Part shown: positions 1 to 7,755 of the stretch, piece after piece
Layout of the letters: every line of letters begins with the position of its first letter
Position numbering within the stretch: position 1 is the stretch's first letter
Assembly: GCA_021779875.1 (NCBI GenBank)
Contig: JAJXZV010000158.1
Span: 1 to 16,870, forward strand
Length of the DNA stretch: 16,870 bases
Direction of reading: 5' to 3'
DNA from: Pseudomonadota bacterium
GTDB taxonomy: Bacteria > Pseudomonadota > Gammaproteobacteria > Steroidobacterales > Steroidobacteraceae
The notes under the pieces: model-generated
Told to the model about the DNA's origin: nothing
Databases searched by the model: none
What the model saw: only the letters and a program-made list of their open reading frames with translations
Made by a program: the position numbers and the translations under genes

Positions 1-1464
1 GCCGAGGCGCTCGTCGTGGCCGCGCTGGCGCTGCACACGCGCGGCGCGGTGATCCCCGCGTTCCTGACCGGCGCCGCCGCGCTCATGGTGCATCCGCTGA
101 TGGCGCTGCCCGGGGTGCTGCTGTTGCTGGCCCTGTCGCTGCCGCTGCGCACGGCGCTGTGGGGTGCCGCCGCCGGTGTCGCGGGCGCGCTCGGCGTGGC
201 CTGGTACGCCGTGCACGCTGCCAAGCCGGACGGCCTGCTCGCGGTGATGGATCCGGCCTGGCTGGAAGTGGTGCGCGAACGCTCCAAGTTCCTGCTGCTG
301 CAAACCTGGTCGTTCGATGACTGGAGGATCACCGCGCGGCCGCTGCTGTCGCTCGCACTCTGCGCGCTCGTCCTCGACGATCCGAAGGCACGCAAGTTGG
401 GCACCCGCGCACTGCTGGTCGGTGCCTCCGGCATGGCGGTGGCCCTGATCGGCAGCTGCGTGGGTCCGGTCGCGGCCCTTCTGCAGGGACAGGCGTGGCG
501 CTGGATCTGGGTGAGCGCCTGCGCCGGCCTGCTGCTGGTGCCCTCGGGCGCGACTCGCCTGTGGAGGGCGTCCGGTCGCGGGCCGCTGGCCGCCGCCTTG
601 CTGGTCGCCGGCTGGGCCGTCGACGCCGCCGACGGCGCGCTGCTGATCGCGCTCGCGCTGCCGATCTGGCTGAGCCGGGACCGAATCTGCCCTGACCTGC
701 CTCGCGATTCCCGGCCGGCGGCCGCTCTGGTCGGCGCGGCCGCCCTGGCCTGGGCGGCCATGCGCGCGTGGCCGATTCTGCCGAGCGCGCTCTGGCGCGC
801 GGACCCCCGTCCGGACGCGCTCGCCGTGATCCGGGACCTGCTCAAGCTCGAGCCCCTCGCCCTGGCCCTTGCGTGGGTTTACCTGCGGCTGGTTCGCGCC
901 CTCGCCTCGACCGCCGCACTCGGGGCCGTCTGCGCGGCGCTGTTGCTCGCCCTCGGCGTGACGCTGCCCGCCGCCGTGCACGGCGGTTCCCGCGTCGAGG
1001 TTCGCCCGCTCGCACCCGAATTGCAGGAATGGCGCCGTGTGATCCCGCCCGACGCCAACGTTCTGGTGGTGCCCAACCCGGTATCGCCGGTGCTGGCCTG
1101 GTTCTCACTGCAGCGGCCCAGCTATCTGTCCATCGATCAGTCATCCGGCGTGGTGTTTTCGCGCGCGACGGCGGAGGAGAATCGGCGTCGCTCCGAGGTG
1201 GTGCGGCCGGTGTGGGATTCGACGTGGCGCCTGTCGTCTCGCCATGCGCCCGGCCGTGGCGGCGCCTCCTCCTCCTCGCTCGGATCGTTCGCACCGCTGA
1301 CGGCGGCGGCGCTTGCGCAGATGTGCCGCGATCCAGACCTCGGCTTCGTGGTCGCCCGAGAGCGGGTCGGACTCACCGCGGCCGCGGCGCCGCGCGGCGG
1401 CCCGTGGCTGAACTGGAATCTGTACGATTGCCGGGGGTTTCGGGCCGGAGTCGCGCCGCCGTGA
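1..1464 (+). CDS. Polytopic membrane protein, GT-C glycosyltransferase-like (5' truncated)
   Basis: The frame is open from the first base, so the gene begins upstream of the window; a GTG at 16 is only an internal possibility. The visible 487 residues are mostly hydrophobic helices, with an HP motif followed by L/M/P-rich helix (HPLMALPG, about residues 30-40). Roughly the last 150 residues form a soluble, probably periplasmic tail. This layout of many membrane helices plus a C-terminal extracytoplasmic domain is usual for GT-C fold enzymes that use polyprenyl-phosphate sugars, but I see no diagnostic catalytic motif because the N-terminal loop lies outside the window. Its stop overlaps the GTG start of the gtrA-like gene by 4 bases (GTGA), so the two are translationally coupled. 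A role in envelope glycan transfer is inferred mainly from this coupling and from the second GT-C-like gene at 4694-6757. Confidence 0.75.
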   Translation, partial: AEALVVAALALHTRGAVIPAFLTGAAALMVHPLMALPGVLLLLALSLPLRTALWGAAAGVAGALGVAWYAVHAAKPDGLLAVMDPAWLEVVRERSKFLLLQTWSFDDWRITARPLLSLALCALVLDDPKARKLGTRALLVGASGMAVALIGSCVGPVAALLQGQAWRWIWVSACAGLLLVPSGATRLWRASGRGPLAAALLVAGWAVDAADGALLIALALPIWLSRDRICPDLPRDSRPAAALVGAAALAWAAMRAWPILPSALWRADPRPDALAVIRDLLKLEPLALALAWVYLRLVRALASTAALGAVCAALLLALGVTLPAAVHGGSRVEVRPLAPELQEWRRVIPPDANVLVVPNPVSPVLAWFSLQRPSYLSIDQSSGVVFSRATAEENRRRSEVVRPVWDSTWRLSSRHAPGRGGASSSSLGSFAPLTAAALAQMCRDPDLGFVVARERVGLTAAAAPRGGPWLNWNLYDCRGFRAGVAPP

Positions 1465-1862
1465 AGACCCTCCTGCGGGAAGCCGCCGGCTACGCCGCGG
1501 CCTCGCTCACCGCGCTGCTGGTCGACGTCGGCCTGCTGTGGATGCTGGTGTCCGTGGCCGGCTGTCCCTATTTGATCGCGGCGACCCTCTCCTTTTTAAC
1601 GGGTGCCTGGGTCGCCTATGCGCTGGCCGTCAGGATCGCCTTCACGCGGCACCGGCTGTCCGATCGACGCGTCGAATTCGTCGTGTTCTTGGGCCTCGGC
1701 GCCATCGGGCTCGCGGTGAACGTCACGGTGCTGTACGTGCTGGTCGACCGCCTCGGCGTGCACTACCTGGCCGCCAAGGGCGCGGCGGCTGGCGGCACGT
1801 TCACCAGCAATTTCATCCTGCGGCGCCAGATCCTGTTCACGCGGCGGCTTACCGGCCCTTGA
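1461..1862 (+). CDS. GtrA family membrane protein (putative polyprenyl-linked sugar flippase)
   Basis: 133 residues, the usual GtrA size, with four predicted helices at about 8-31, 37-59, 72-94 and 100-120. The C-terminal signature, an NF pair followed by arginines and a phenylalanine (N117, F118, R121, R122, F126), is typical of the family. GtrA proteins are thought to move undecaprenyl-phosphate-linked sugars across the inner membrane for O-antigen or other surface glycan modification. The GTG start at 1461 overlaps the upstream stop by 4 bases. This start gives the correct length; longer versions of the frame read through a shadow of the upstream gene. A GtrB-type polyprenyl glycosyltransferase is expected upstream but would be outside the window. 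The 3' end overlaps the convergent methyltransferase gene by 14 bases. Confidence 0.88.
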   Translation: MKTLLREAAGYAAASLTALLVDVGLLWMLVSVAGCPYLIAATLSFLTGAWVAYALAVRIAFTRHRLSDRRVEFVVFLGLGAIGLAVNVTVLYVLVDRLGVHYLAAKGAAAGGTFTSNFILRRQILFTRRLTGP

Positions 1863-2529
1863 GCGCGATCAGCACTAGATTGCTGGTCCAGCCCCCGAGG
1901 CGGACGCCCTCGACCCGGGCGCCGGTGATGCCGGCCCGGGCCGCGGCCTGCCGCAGGTCGCGGCGGCACATCAGGTTCAGGTTCGCCTCGTCGGCGAGCA
2001 TATCGAGTCCGGCGGCCCGCAACGCCGCGCGGAACGCAGGCGCGGGCAACCAGTGAATCAGGGGAATCGTGCTGTGAAACTCCACCGGAAACCACCGGTT
2101 CGGCGTGGTGACGAACAACCCCTTGCGGCAGACGCGCCACAGTTCACGCAGGAGCCCAGCCTGATCGGCTCTGGACCCCACGTGCTCGATCACCGCGCTC
2201 GAATGCGCATAGTCGAAGGCAAGATCCGGGAACGGCAGCGCCCGGCCATCGGCCCGTCGATACGTGAGGCCCGGGTACAGCTGCTCGAGGAAGGATGCAT
2301 CGTCGATCCCGACCGCGGTGATCCGATCCTTGTGCGGATACCACGCCTCCACGTAATTGGAGTGCTCGTAGGAGCGGTCGCTGGTCGCGCCGACGTCGAG
2401 GAGCGTGTCGGCCGGCTCGATGCCGGAGGCGGATAGGAACCGGTCGAACATCTTGCGGCGCTGGCGGCCCGCGAGCCGTGCCGCCAGGCTGTCCGGCGCC
2501 GCGACATTGTATTGGGCATTGATGGTCAT
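1849..2529 (-). CDS. Class I SAM-dependent methyltransferase (type 11-like)
   Basis: 226 residues from the ATG at 2529. SAM-binding motif I is at residues 43-53 (LLDVGATSDRS), a variant without the usual second and third glycines. An acidic pair follows motif II (VGIDD, 73-77), and a methyltransf_11-like segment lies at 97-118 (LPFPD...SSAVIEHVG). The later TTPNRWFPVEFH segment is, as I recall, conserved in a family found in polysaccharide clusters. No membrane helix or signal peptide is evident, so it is cytoplasmic. It lies 31 bases downstream of the small DMT-type transporter gene on the same strand and is probably co-transcribed. The substrate could be a sugar or lipid-linked intermediate of the surrounding glycan pathway; this is inference only. 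The longer upstream frame (to 2841) covers the transporter gene and is not the real start. Confidence 0.85.
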   Translation of the reverse strand: MTINAQYNVAAPDSLAARLAGRQRRKMFDRFLSASGIEPADTLLDVGATSDRSYEHSNYVEAWYPHKDRITAVGIDDASFLEQLYPGLTYRRADGRALPFPDLAFDYAHSSAVIEHVGSRADQAGLLRELWRVCRKGLFVTTPNRWFPVEFHSTIPLIHWLPAPAFRAALRAAGLDMLADEANLNLMCRRDLRQAAARAGITGARVEGVRLGGWTSNLVLIALKGR

Positions 2530-2560
2530 GGGACGCAGCGAAATGCGCCGGCGCGGCGCG

Positions 2561-2926
2561 TCATCCGCTCGAATACTGCGTGAGCACCACGCCGATCGCA
2601 CAAAGCGCCGCACCGACCCAATACATCGGGCCGGCAGCCTCGTGGTACACGAGGCGACTCGCGATGGGCACGACGATGATGCCGACCGCGACCCAAGGAT
2701 AGGCCTGCACCAGCGAAATCCGGGTGAGGATCCATATCCAGAGCAGCGTCGACAGACCATAGATCGCCAGCGCCGCATACAGCGCCGGCTGGCGCGCCAG
2801 CGCCAGTGCGGCCTCCGCCATCGGCCGGCCGCGAAGCGCATCGCCGACGTGCTTGAACAGGAGCTGACCGATGGCCAGCGCCAGCGTGAACACGAGCAAT
2901 GCGGCGATATTGATCAGCTTTGTCAT
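2561..2926 (-). CDS. Small EamA/SMR-type membrane transporter (ArnE/ArnF-like)
   Basis: 121 residues forming four helices (about 5-24, 47-68, 72-92, 98-116), the size of one small-multidrug-resistance-type subunit. Helix 1 ends in GQLLFKHVG, as in ArnE/ArnF-like proteins. The second half carries the SMR-like pattern SLVQAYP, then a conserved H-E pair, then a Gly-rich fourth helix (WVGAALCAIGVVL). ArnE/ArnF flip undecaprenyl-phosphate-aminoarabinose, so a lipid-linked sugar flippase role fits the neighbours, although true drug/metabolite export cannot be excluded. ArnE/ArnF act as a pair, but only one subunit is seen here, so it would act as a homodimer or have a partner elsewhere. The ATG at 2926 has no clear Shine-Dalgarno sequence. 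It is divergent from the FAD oxidoreductase gene across a 155-base gap. Confidence 0.82.
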   Translation of the reverse strand: MTKLINIAALLVFTLALAIGQLLFKHVGDALRGRPMAEAALALARQPALYAALAIYGLSTLLWIWILTRISLVQAYPWVAVGIIVVPIASRLVYHEAAGPMYWVGAALCAIGVVLTQYSSG

Positions 2927-2968
2927 GTACGGACGTTCGGTCGGCTCCCGGGATACCGGCGGGCATCT

Positions 2969-2978
2969 CAGTATACTG
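2969..2978. promoter_or_regulatory. Palindromic -10-like element in a divergent intergenic region
   Basis: The perfect 10-base palindrome CAGTATACTG lies between the divergent transporter and FAD oxidoreductase genes. It presents TATACT, a good sigma-70 -10 hexamer, on both strands. No good -35 hexamer is found 16-18 bases away on either strand, so any promoter would need an activator. The palindrome could equally be an operator core. This is the best promoter candidate in the 155-base gap, but weak. Confidence 0.3.
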
Positions 2979-3081
2979 TCGCGCGCAGAACATCATGCCA
3001 TCGACCAGCCATTCATGGAGAAGCACCGCCAGGCGGCCTCGTTGACCGAGGACTCCGCCGTCCGCGAAAGTTTCCGAACCC

Positions 3082-4710
3082 ATGTCCGACATCTCAACAT
3101 CGAAACCCGTGGCCGTGATCGCGGGCGCCGGCCCGGCCGGGCTGACCGCCGCGCTCGAGCTGTTGCGCCGCTCCGACATCACGCCGATCGTGCTCGAGGC
3201 GGACGCGCAGGTCGGCGGCATTTCCAAGACCGTCGAATACCGCGGCAACCGCATGGATCTCGGCGGACATCGTTTTTTCTCGAAATCCGACTGGGTGATG
3301 CGCTGGTGGCAGGAGATCCTGCCGGTGTCCTCCGAGGACGCCGCGGCGGCGCCGTCGCTGCACCTGGCGTACCAGGGACGGTCGCGGCCGTTCATTCCCG
3401 AATCCAGGGTGGCGTCGACGGCGGAGGCGGCCCTGCTGGTCCGCCGGCGTCTCTCGCGAATCTTCTACCGGCGCCGATTCTTCGACTATCCCTTGAAGCT
3501 GGATCTGAGGACCCTGCGCAACATCGGCGCGCTCGAGACCGCCCGAATCGGGCTGAGCTACGCGCGGTCGCAATGCCGGCCGCGGCGCGCGGAAGCCTCG
3601 CTCGAGGATTTCTTCATCAATCGATTCGGCGACCGGCTCTATCGGACGTTCTTCAAGGACTACACCGAGAAGGTCTGGGGGGTCAGCTGCCGAGAGATTT
3701 CGGCCGAATGGGGCTCCCAGCGCATCAAGGGCCTGTCCATCCTCAAGGCCGTTTCCCATGCATTGACCCGCCCCCTGCGATCGGCGCGGGACACCGCCCA
3801 GAAGGGCACCGAGACCAGCCTCATCGAGCGGTTCCTCTACCCCCGGCTCGGACCCGGCCAGATGTGGGAGGCGGTGGCGCGCAAGGTCACCTCGCTGGGC
3901 GGCGCCATCGAGCTGCATCACCGCGTCGTCGCCATCGATCACGACGGACAGGCCATCCGAGGGGTGCACGTGCGCGACCAACGGTCGCGAACCGTGCGGC
4001 GCCTGGCGTGCGATCACTTCGTCTCGAGCATGCCGATCGGGGAACTCATGCCGATGCTGCGCCCCGAGGATCCGCGGATCCTGCGGATCGCACGGCATCT
4101 GCCCTATCGGGACTTCCTCACCGTGGGACTCCTGGTCGCGCGAATGCGGTCCACGGGCACGCCGAGCGCGGAAGACCTTCCGAACGGCATGCCGCCGGAT
4201 AATTGGATCTACATCCAGGAGCCCGACGTCAAGTTGGGGCGCCTGCAGGTCTTCAACAACTGGAGTCCGGCGCTGGTCGCGCGGCCCGACACCATCTGGC
4301 TGGGCCTTGAGTATTTCTGCCGGGAGGGCGACGACCTGTGGTCGATGACCGACGAGCGCCTCATCGATTTCGCCTCCCGGGAACTCGAGCAGATCGGGCT
4401 GATCGACCGGCGCGACGTGCTCGACGGCACGGTGGTGCGCGTTCCCAAGGCGTATCCGGCGTATTTCGGCGAGTACCGCGATTTCGGCGCCGTGCGCACC
4501 CATCTGGATCGATTCGTGAATCTCTACCCGGTGGGCCGCAACGGCATGCACCGGTACAACAATCAGGATCATTCCATGCTGGCGGCAAATGCCGCGGTCG
4601 AGGCCATGATTCACGGCGGACGGGGGCGGGCGGACATCTGGAACGTCAACGCGGAAGAGGAATATCACGAGGAACGGACCGACCGGAGCCGTCATGAACC
4701 GCATGAATGA
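3082..4710 (+). CDS. NAD(P)/FAD-dependent oxidoreductase, UDP-galactopyranose mutase/amino-oxidase-like
   Basis: 542 residues. The N-terminus has the FAD dinucleotide-binding fold: GAGPAG at 15-20, acidic E39 at the end of strand 2, then GGISKT (45-50) and [10 protein letters not shown] (59-68), as in UDP-galactopyranose mutases and protoporphyrinogen-oxidase-like flavoproteins. A C-terminal segment around 483-505 ([18 protein letters not shown]) is the second FAD-contacting region. No signal peptide or membrane helix is seen, so it is probably cytoplasmic. It is longer than classical Glf (about 370-390 residues), so it belongs to the longer uncharacterised group found in polysaccharide clusters; ring-contracting mutase activity should not be assumed. 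It overlaps the next gene by 17 bases, implying an operon with the GT-C-like protein. The reaction is unknown; the substrate is probably a nucleotide- or lipid-linked sugar, by context. Confidence 0.85.
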   Translation: MSDISTSKPVAVIAGAGPAGLTAALELLRRSDITPIVLEADAQVGGISKTVEYRGNRMDLGGHRFFSKSDWVMRWWQEILPVSSEDAAAAPSLHLAYQGRSRPFIPESRVASTAEAALLVRRRLSRIFYRRRFFDYPLKLDLRTLRNIGALETARIGLSYARSQCRPRRAEASLEDFFINRFGDRLYRTFFKDYTEKVWGVSCREISAEWGSQRIKGLSILKAVSHALTRPLRSARDTAQKGTETSLIERFLYPRLGPGQMWEAVARKVTSLGGAIELHHRVVAIDHDGQAIRGVHVRDQRSRTVRRLACDHFVSSMPIGELMPMLRPEDPRILRIARHLPYRDFLTVGLLVARMRSTGTPSAEDLPNGMPPDNWIYIQEPDVKLGRLQVFNNWSPALVARPDTIWLGLEYFCREGDDLWSMTDERLIDFASRELEQIGLIDRRDVLDGTVVRVPKAYPAYFGEYRDFGAVRTHLDRFVNLYPVGRNGMHRYNNQDHSMLAANAAVEAMIHGGRGRADIWNVNAEEEYHEERTDRSRHEPHE

Positions 4711-6757
4711 CCCATCGACCGCAACCCGCGAGAGTGACATCCCGCCGCCGGTGCCGTACCGCGGTCTCGTCTACCTGGGCTGCGCGATCTTCGCGCTCGC
4801 CGTCAACGGCGTCCTCGGCAAGGAGATGGCCTGGGACACGCTCAGTTACCACTTCTACGCGGGCTTCAGCGCCCTGCACGATCGCCTGGGACAGGATTAC
4901 TTCGCGGGCGGATTCCAGTCCTATCTCAATCCGCTCGCCTACGTTCCTTTCTATGTGTTGGCCGCCAGCGGCCTGCCGGCCCTGCTGGTCGCCTCCCTCC
5001 TGGCCGTGGTTCACAGCGCCATTCTGGCGCTGTCGTTCGAACTCGGCCTGCTGGTCTCACCCTCCGAGGTGCCCAGAGCCCGGCTCCTCACGGGTCTGAG
5101 CGCAGTGGCGCTGACCGCGGCCAATCCCATCCTGCTGCAGGAGATCGGCTCGAGCTTCGCGGACATCACCACGGCCGAACTGGTGCTGGCCGGCTGGCTG
5201 TTGCTCGGCCGGGCGATCCACCGGCCGAGGACGTCGTGGATCGTGGCCGCCGGATTGCTGCTCGGCGCCGCCTCGGGGCTCAAGCTCACCAATGCGGTGC
5301 ATGCGCTCGCCACCTTCGCGATGTTCGCGGCCCTGCCGCTGCCCTCCGCCCAGCGATGGCGCACGGCGGCCCTCTACGGCCTGGCCCTCGGCGCCGGATT
5401 CCTGGCGGTCGCCGCGCCCTGGGCGTGGCGGATGGAGAACGCCTTCGGCAATCCGTTGTTTCCGCTGTTCAACAACTGGTTCCACTCCCCGGAATTTCCC
5501 ACCGCGCCCTTGCGTCATTACCGCTTCATTCCGAGCACGTTCGTCGAGGGCCTGCTGCGACCGTTCACGACCATCGATCCCGCGCCCATGGTGCAGACGG
5601 AGTTGATGTCGCCGGACCCGCGCTATGCCGCGTTCGTGCTGTTGCTCGCGGCATGGCCGGTGCTCTCGTGGATCCGGCGACGCCGAGGCGATGCGCGGCA
5701 GGCGACCGCCCGTTCGATCGCCGCGCGCCGGGTCACCGTGGCGATGTCACTCACTCTGATCGTGGATTGGACGCTCTGGCTGTACGCCTCCGGAAACGGC
5801 CGCTATTTCCTCGCGGGCGCCTGCCTCGCCGGGGTCGCCCTGGTCGGTCTGTCGTTCGAGGTATTTCGCGGACAGGCGAAGCTGCGCAATTATGTATTCG
5901 CGTTCGCGCTCGGCGTGCAACTCGTGCAGCTCGGGCTGGGCACCCAATATCGCTGGGATTCGGTGGCCTGGGGCGGCCCATGGTTCGACGTGCGGGTTCC
6001 CGAGCCCCTGCGCACGACGCCCTACCTGTATTTGACGATCGGCGGGGAATCGAAATCCTACATCGCGCCGTTTCTACCGGCGGCGTCGGGGCTCGTCAAT
6101 TTCTCGAGCGCCTACGCGCTGGGCCCGCAGGGCGCCAACGGGCGGCACGTCGGCGCACTCATCCGCCGATACGCTCCCCGGGTGCGCGTATTGATTACGG
6201 GCGAGCGAATCTACCCGGATGATGCGCGGCGCCAGCCGAGCGTCACGCGCGTCGACCGCTACCTCGAGCGCTTTGGGCTGCGCGTCAACCCGGCCGACTG
6301 CGCGACCATCACCGTCGAGGGCCTGCCGCCGCCGGCCATGGATTTCACGGTCGCATCGGCGCACGCCGGGCCAACCACCATTCGCCCGATCGAGGATCAT
6401 ACGAGCCTCGCCACCTGCGCAGTCGTGTCCGACCCGGGCGATCACGCAGCGGATCGCACCGAGGAGCGTCTGGCGAACGAGGCACTCGATCGCCTGGAAG
6501 ACGCCTGTCCGGCTCTGTTCCAGCCGCCTCGCCCGGTGACCGAGCACATCGGCACCGAATGGTCGCGCATCTATCTCAATACCGACCTGAACGCCTGGGT
6601 GAATCACGGCCATTTGCGCGCCCACCAGGAAATGGTGGAGGGCGGCGAACTGTATCTCGGCCGTCAGGCTGATTGGCTCGACGGCTCCATACGCCTGGAG
6701 TGCGGCCGGCGCCACGGGCGCTACTTCGCAAGAGTTGTTCCCGCCGCCACGAAGTGA
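4694..6757 (+). CDS. Large GT-C-like polytopic membrane protein with periplasmic C-terminal domain
   Basis: 687 residues. A short cytoplasmic N-terminus is followed by a first helix (about 22-42). The first extracytoplasmic loop has a WDxxSYHFY motif (W47, D48, Y52, H53) and then a QSYLNPLAY stretch (75-83). A loop-1 acidic residue and an aromatic/NP segment resemble an uncharacterised family of membrane glycosyltransferase-like proteins of GT-C type. Multiple helices continue to about residue 420, and about 260 residues with no membrane segment follow, likely periplasmic. GT-C enzymes transfer sugars from polyprenyl phosphate carriers to a glycan, lipid or protein acceptor; that activity is inferred. 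The start at 4694 is supported by GGAG at 4685-4688. It overlaps the FAD oxidoreductase gene by 17 bases and ends just before a terminator, with pilA next. Pilin glycosylation is possible but unproven. Confidence 0.78.
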   Translation: MNRMNDPSTATRESDIPPPVPYRGLVYLGCAIFALAVNGVLGKEMAWDTLSYHFYAGFSALHDRLGQDYFAGGFQSYLNPLAYVPFYVLAASGLPALLVASLLAVVHSAILALSFELGLLVSPSEVPRARLLTGLSAVALTAANPILLQEIGSSFADITTAELVLAGWLLLGRAIHRPRTSWIVAAGLLLGAASGLKLTNAVHALATFAMFAALPLPSAQRWRTAALYGLALGAGFLAVAAPWAWRMENAFGNPLFPLFNNWFHSPEFPTAPLRHYRFIPSTFVEGLLRPFTTIDPAPMVQTELMSPDPRYAAFVLLLAAWPVLSWIRRRRGDARQATARSIAARRVTVAMSLTLIVDWTLWLYASGNGRYFLAGACLAGVALVGLSFEVFRGQAKLRNYVFAFALGVQLVQLGLGTQYRWDSVAWGGPWFDVRVPEPLRTTPYLYLTIGGESKSYIAPFLPAASGLVNFSSAYALGPQGANGRHVGALIRRYAPRVRVLITGERIYPDDARRQPSVTRVDRYLERFGLRVNPADCATITVEGLPPPAMDFTVASAHAGPTTIRPIEDHTSLATCAVVSDPGDHAADRTEERLANEALDRLEDACPALFQPPRPVTEHIGTEWSRIYLNTDLNAWVNHGHLRAHQEMVEGGELYLGRQADWLDGSIRLECGRRHGRYFARVVPAATK

Positions 6758-6758
6758 A

Positions 6759-6806
6759 GTCAGCGTCGCCGGCCCGGGGAATCCGCGGCGCCGACTGACA
6801 TTTTTT
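6759..6806 (+). terminator. Intrinsic terminator of the GT-C operon
   Basis: It begins 2 bases after the stop at 6757. The outer arms GTCAG (6759-6763) and CTGAC (6795-6799) pair. With one bulged A and one T-C mismatch the stem continues through CG and CGCCG/CGGCG pairs, about 12 pairs in all, closing a loop of about 14 bases. A run of six T (6801-6806) follows directly. This should insulate pilA from the glycan operon upstream. Confidence 0.7.
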
Positions 6807-6928
6807 GTCCATAGCTGACCAGCCGGGTCCGATTTGGCGCTCTTCGGCGACAGGCGATAGCCTTGCATCGCACGAGAAGCGCCGGATATTTCAAGTTATT
6901 TCAGTAAGTTGGCCGCGCTCCCGCAGAA

Positions 6929-6944
6929 TGGCATGCGACTTGCT
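6929..6944 (+). promoter_or_regulatory. Sigma-54 (RpoN) promoter of pilA
   Basis: The sequence TGGCATGCGACTTGCT fits the -24/-12 consensus TGGCAC-N5-TTGCW with one mismatch (T for C at the sixth base). The invariant GG and GC are exactly 10 bases apart. Transcription would start near 6955, giving a leader of about 59 bases before the pilA ATG at 7014. RpoN plus the PilS/PilR two-component system drives pilin genes in Pseudomonas and relatives, so the regulation fits; pilS and pilR are not in this window. An AT-rich stretch at 6885-6910 just upstream could help bending by IHF, but no exact IHF site is seen. Confidence 0.8.
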
Positions 6945-7013
6945 TTGATCGGGGCACGGGCGCAAGCCGTTGCTCTGTATCACGAACGTTCGTATCTGCC
7001 ACTAGGAGTTCAT

Positions 7014-7526
7014 ATGTCTAAGAACCTGCAAAAGGGCTTCACTCTCATCGAGTTGATGATCGTGGTCGCGATCATCGGCATCTTGGCGGCCATCGCCATC
7101 CCGGCGTATCAGGATTACACGATCCGCGCGAAGGTCACGGAAGGCCTGAACCTCGCCGATTCGGCGAAGACCGCGGTGGCCGAGGGCTTCCAGTCGGGCG
7201 ACATCACGGGCTTGACCGCGTCGGCCCTCGCCTGGAACAGCTCGTTCCTGCCGACCAAGTACGTGAATAACATCCAGATCAATCAGACCACCGGCGTCAT
7301 CACGGTGACCATGGACGGAACGGCCACGGGCATCCCGGCCCTCGCCGGCAACCAGACCATCCTGTTCAGCCCGTTCATCAACAAGGCGGTGCTCGCGACG
7401 GGGTTGTCGGGCAACATCGACTGGGCGTGCACCTCGACGACCAGCGGCACGGCTACCGCCGCCGGACTGGGTGCGGCTGCGTTGGGCACCTTGCAGGCCA
7501 AGTGGGTTCCGACCCAGTGCAAGTAA
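7014..7526 (+). CDS. pilA: Type IV pilus major pilin (prepilin)
   Basis: A 170-residue prepilin. It has a short basic leader (MSKNLQKG) with prepilin peptidase cleavage expected between G8 and F9. The conserved mature N-terminus [22 protein letters not shown] carries the key Glu at mature position 5 (E13). The first mature residue would be N-methylated by PilD. The C-terminal disulfide loop is formed by C139 and C169, leaving a single Lys after the last Cys, as in type IVa pilins. The ATG at 7014 has an excellent ribosome binding site (AGGAG at 7004-7008, 5-base spacer). The longer in-frame reading from 6909 would pass through the promoter and destroy the leader. Polymerised by PilB/PilC into fibres for twitching, adhesion or DNA uptake. 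It is a single-gene unit flanked by terminators on both sides. Confidence 0.96.
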   Translation: MSKNLQKGFTLIELMIVVAIIGILAAIAIPAYQDYTIRAKVTEGLNLADSAKTAVAEGFQSGDITGLTASALAWNSSFLPTKYVNNIQINQTTGVITVTMDGTATGIPALAGNQTILFSPFINKAVLATGLSGNIDWACTSTTSGTATAAGLGAAALGTLQAKWVPTQCK

Positions 7527-7569
7527 TCGCCCTCGTTGGGGCCGCCTAGGCCCTTTCGACAGGCAACCT

Positions 7570-7600
7570 GAAGCCCCTCCCCGGAGGGGCTTCTTTCTTT
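7570..7600 (+). terminator. Strong intrinsic terminator after pilA
   Basis: A perfect 11-base inverted repeat, GAAGCCCCTCC (7570-7580) and GGAGGGGCTTC (7583-7593), with a 2-base apparent spacer is followed by TTTCTTT. It lies 43 bases after the pilA stop. It should confine abundant pilin mRNA to pilA and probably stabilise its 3' end. Confidence 0.92.
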
Positions 7601-7661
7601 GCATCGCAAGAAAATCAGGCGGCAACGCCGGCGGAATTGCGAGCGATGTCACGAGCACCCC

Positions 7662-7685
7662 GGCCGTGATGTGCCATCATCGGCC
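7662..7685. repeat. Interrupted palindrome upstream of pilB promoter
   Basis: GGCCG-TGATG (7662-7671) and CATCA-T-CGGCC (7675-7685) form a near-perfect inverted repeat with a 3-base centre (TGC) and one extra T. It ends 6 bases before the -35 candidate of pilB. It has no T-run after it, so it is not an obvious terminator; a regulator binding site is possible but unproven. Confidence 0.45.
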
Positions 7686-7691
7686 GGTGAT

Positions 7692-7721
7692 TTGACATTT
7701 GGCCGTCGATCTCCCGATAGT
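7692..7721 (+). promoter_or_regulatory. Sigma-70-like promoter candidate for pilBCD
   Basis: TTGACA (7692-7697) matches the -35 consensus perfectly. After an 18-base spacer, GATAGT (7716-7721) matches four of six -10 positions. Transcription would start near 7728, about 28 bases before the pilB ATG at 7756. Independent transcription of pilB is expected because a strong terminator follows pilA. Confidence 0.5.
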
Positions 7722-7755
7722 ACGTGCTCAATAGCGCGGGGTTCATCGTAAGTCC

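Noticed and set aside
2991..3000. Minus-strand TGGCAT-like sequence that suggested a second sigma-54 promoter for the transporter gene
   Set aside because: The GG and following GC elements are 11 bases apart instead of the required 10.
3094..4740. Long minus-strand open frame (548 codons) opposite the FAD oxidoreductase gene
   Set aside because: It is a high-GC shadow: its protein is rich in His/Arg/Asp with no fold pattern, while the plus-strand frame has clear FAD motifs.
6909..7013. N-terminal extension of the pilin reading frame
   Set aside because: It would run through the sigma-54 promoter and leader and bury the prepilin signal; the ATG at 7014 has an excellent ribosome binding site.
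7527..7755. Possible tRNA or small RNA between pilA and pilB (tRNA genes flank pilA in some Pseudomonas)
   Set aside because: No cloverleaf or T-loop sequence could be seen; the structure is explained by the terminator, the palindrome and the promoter.
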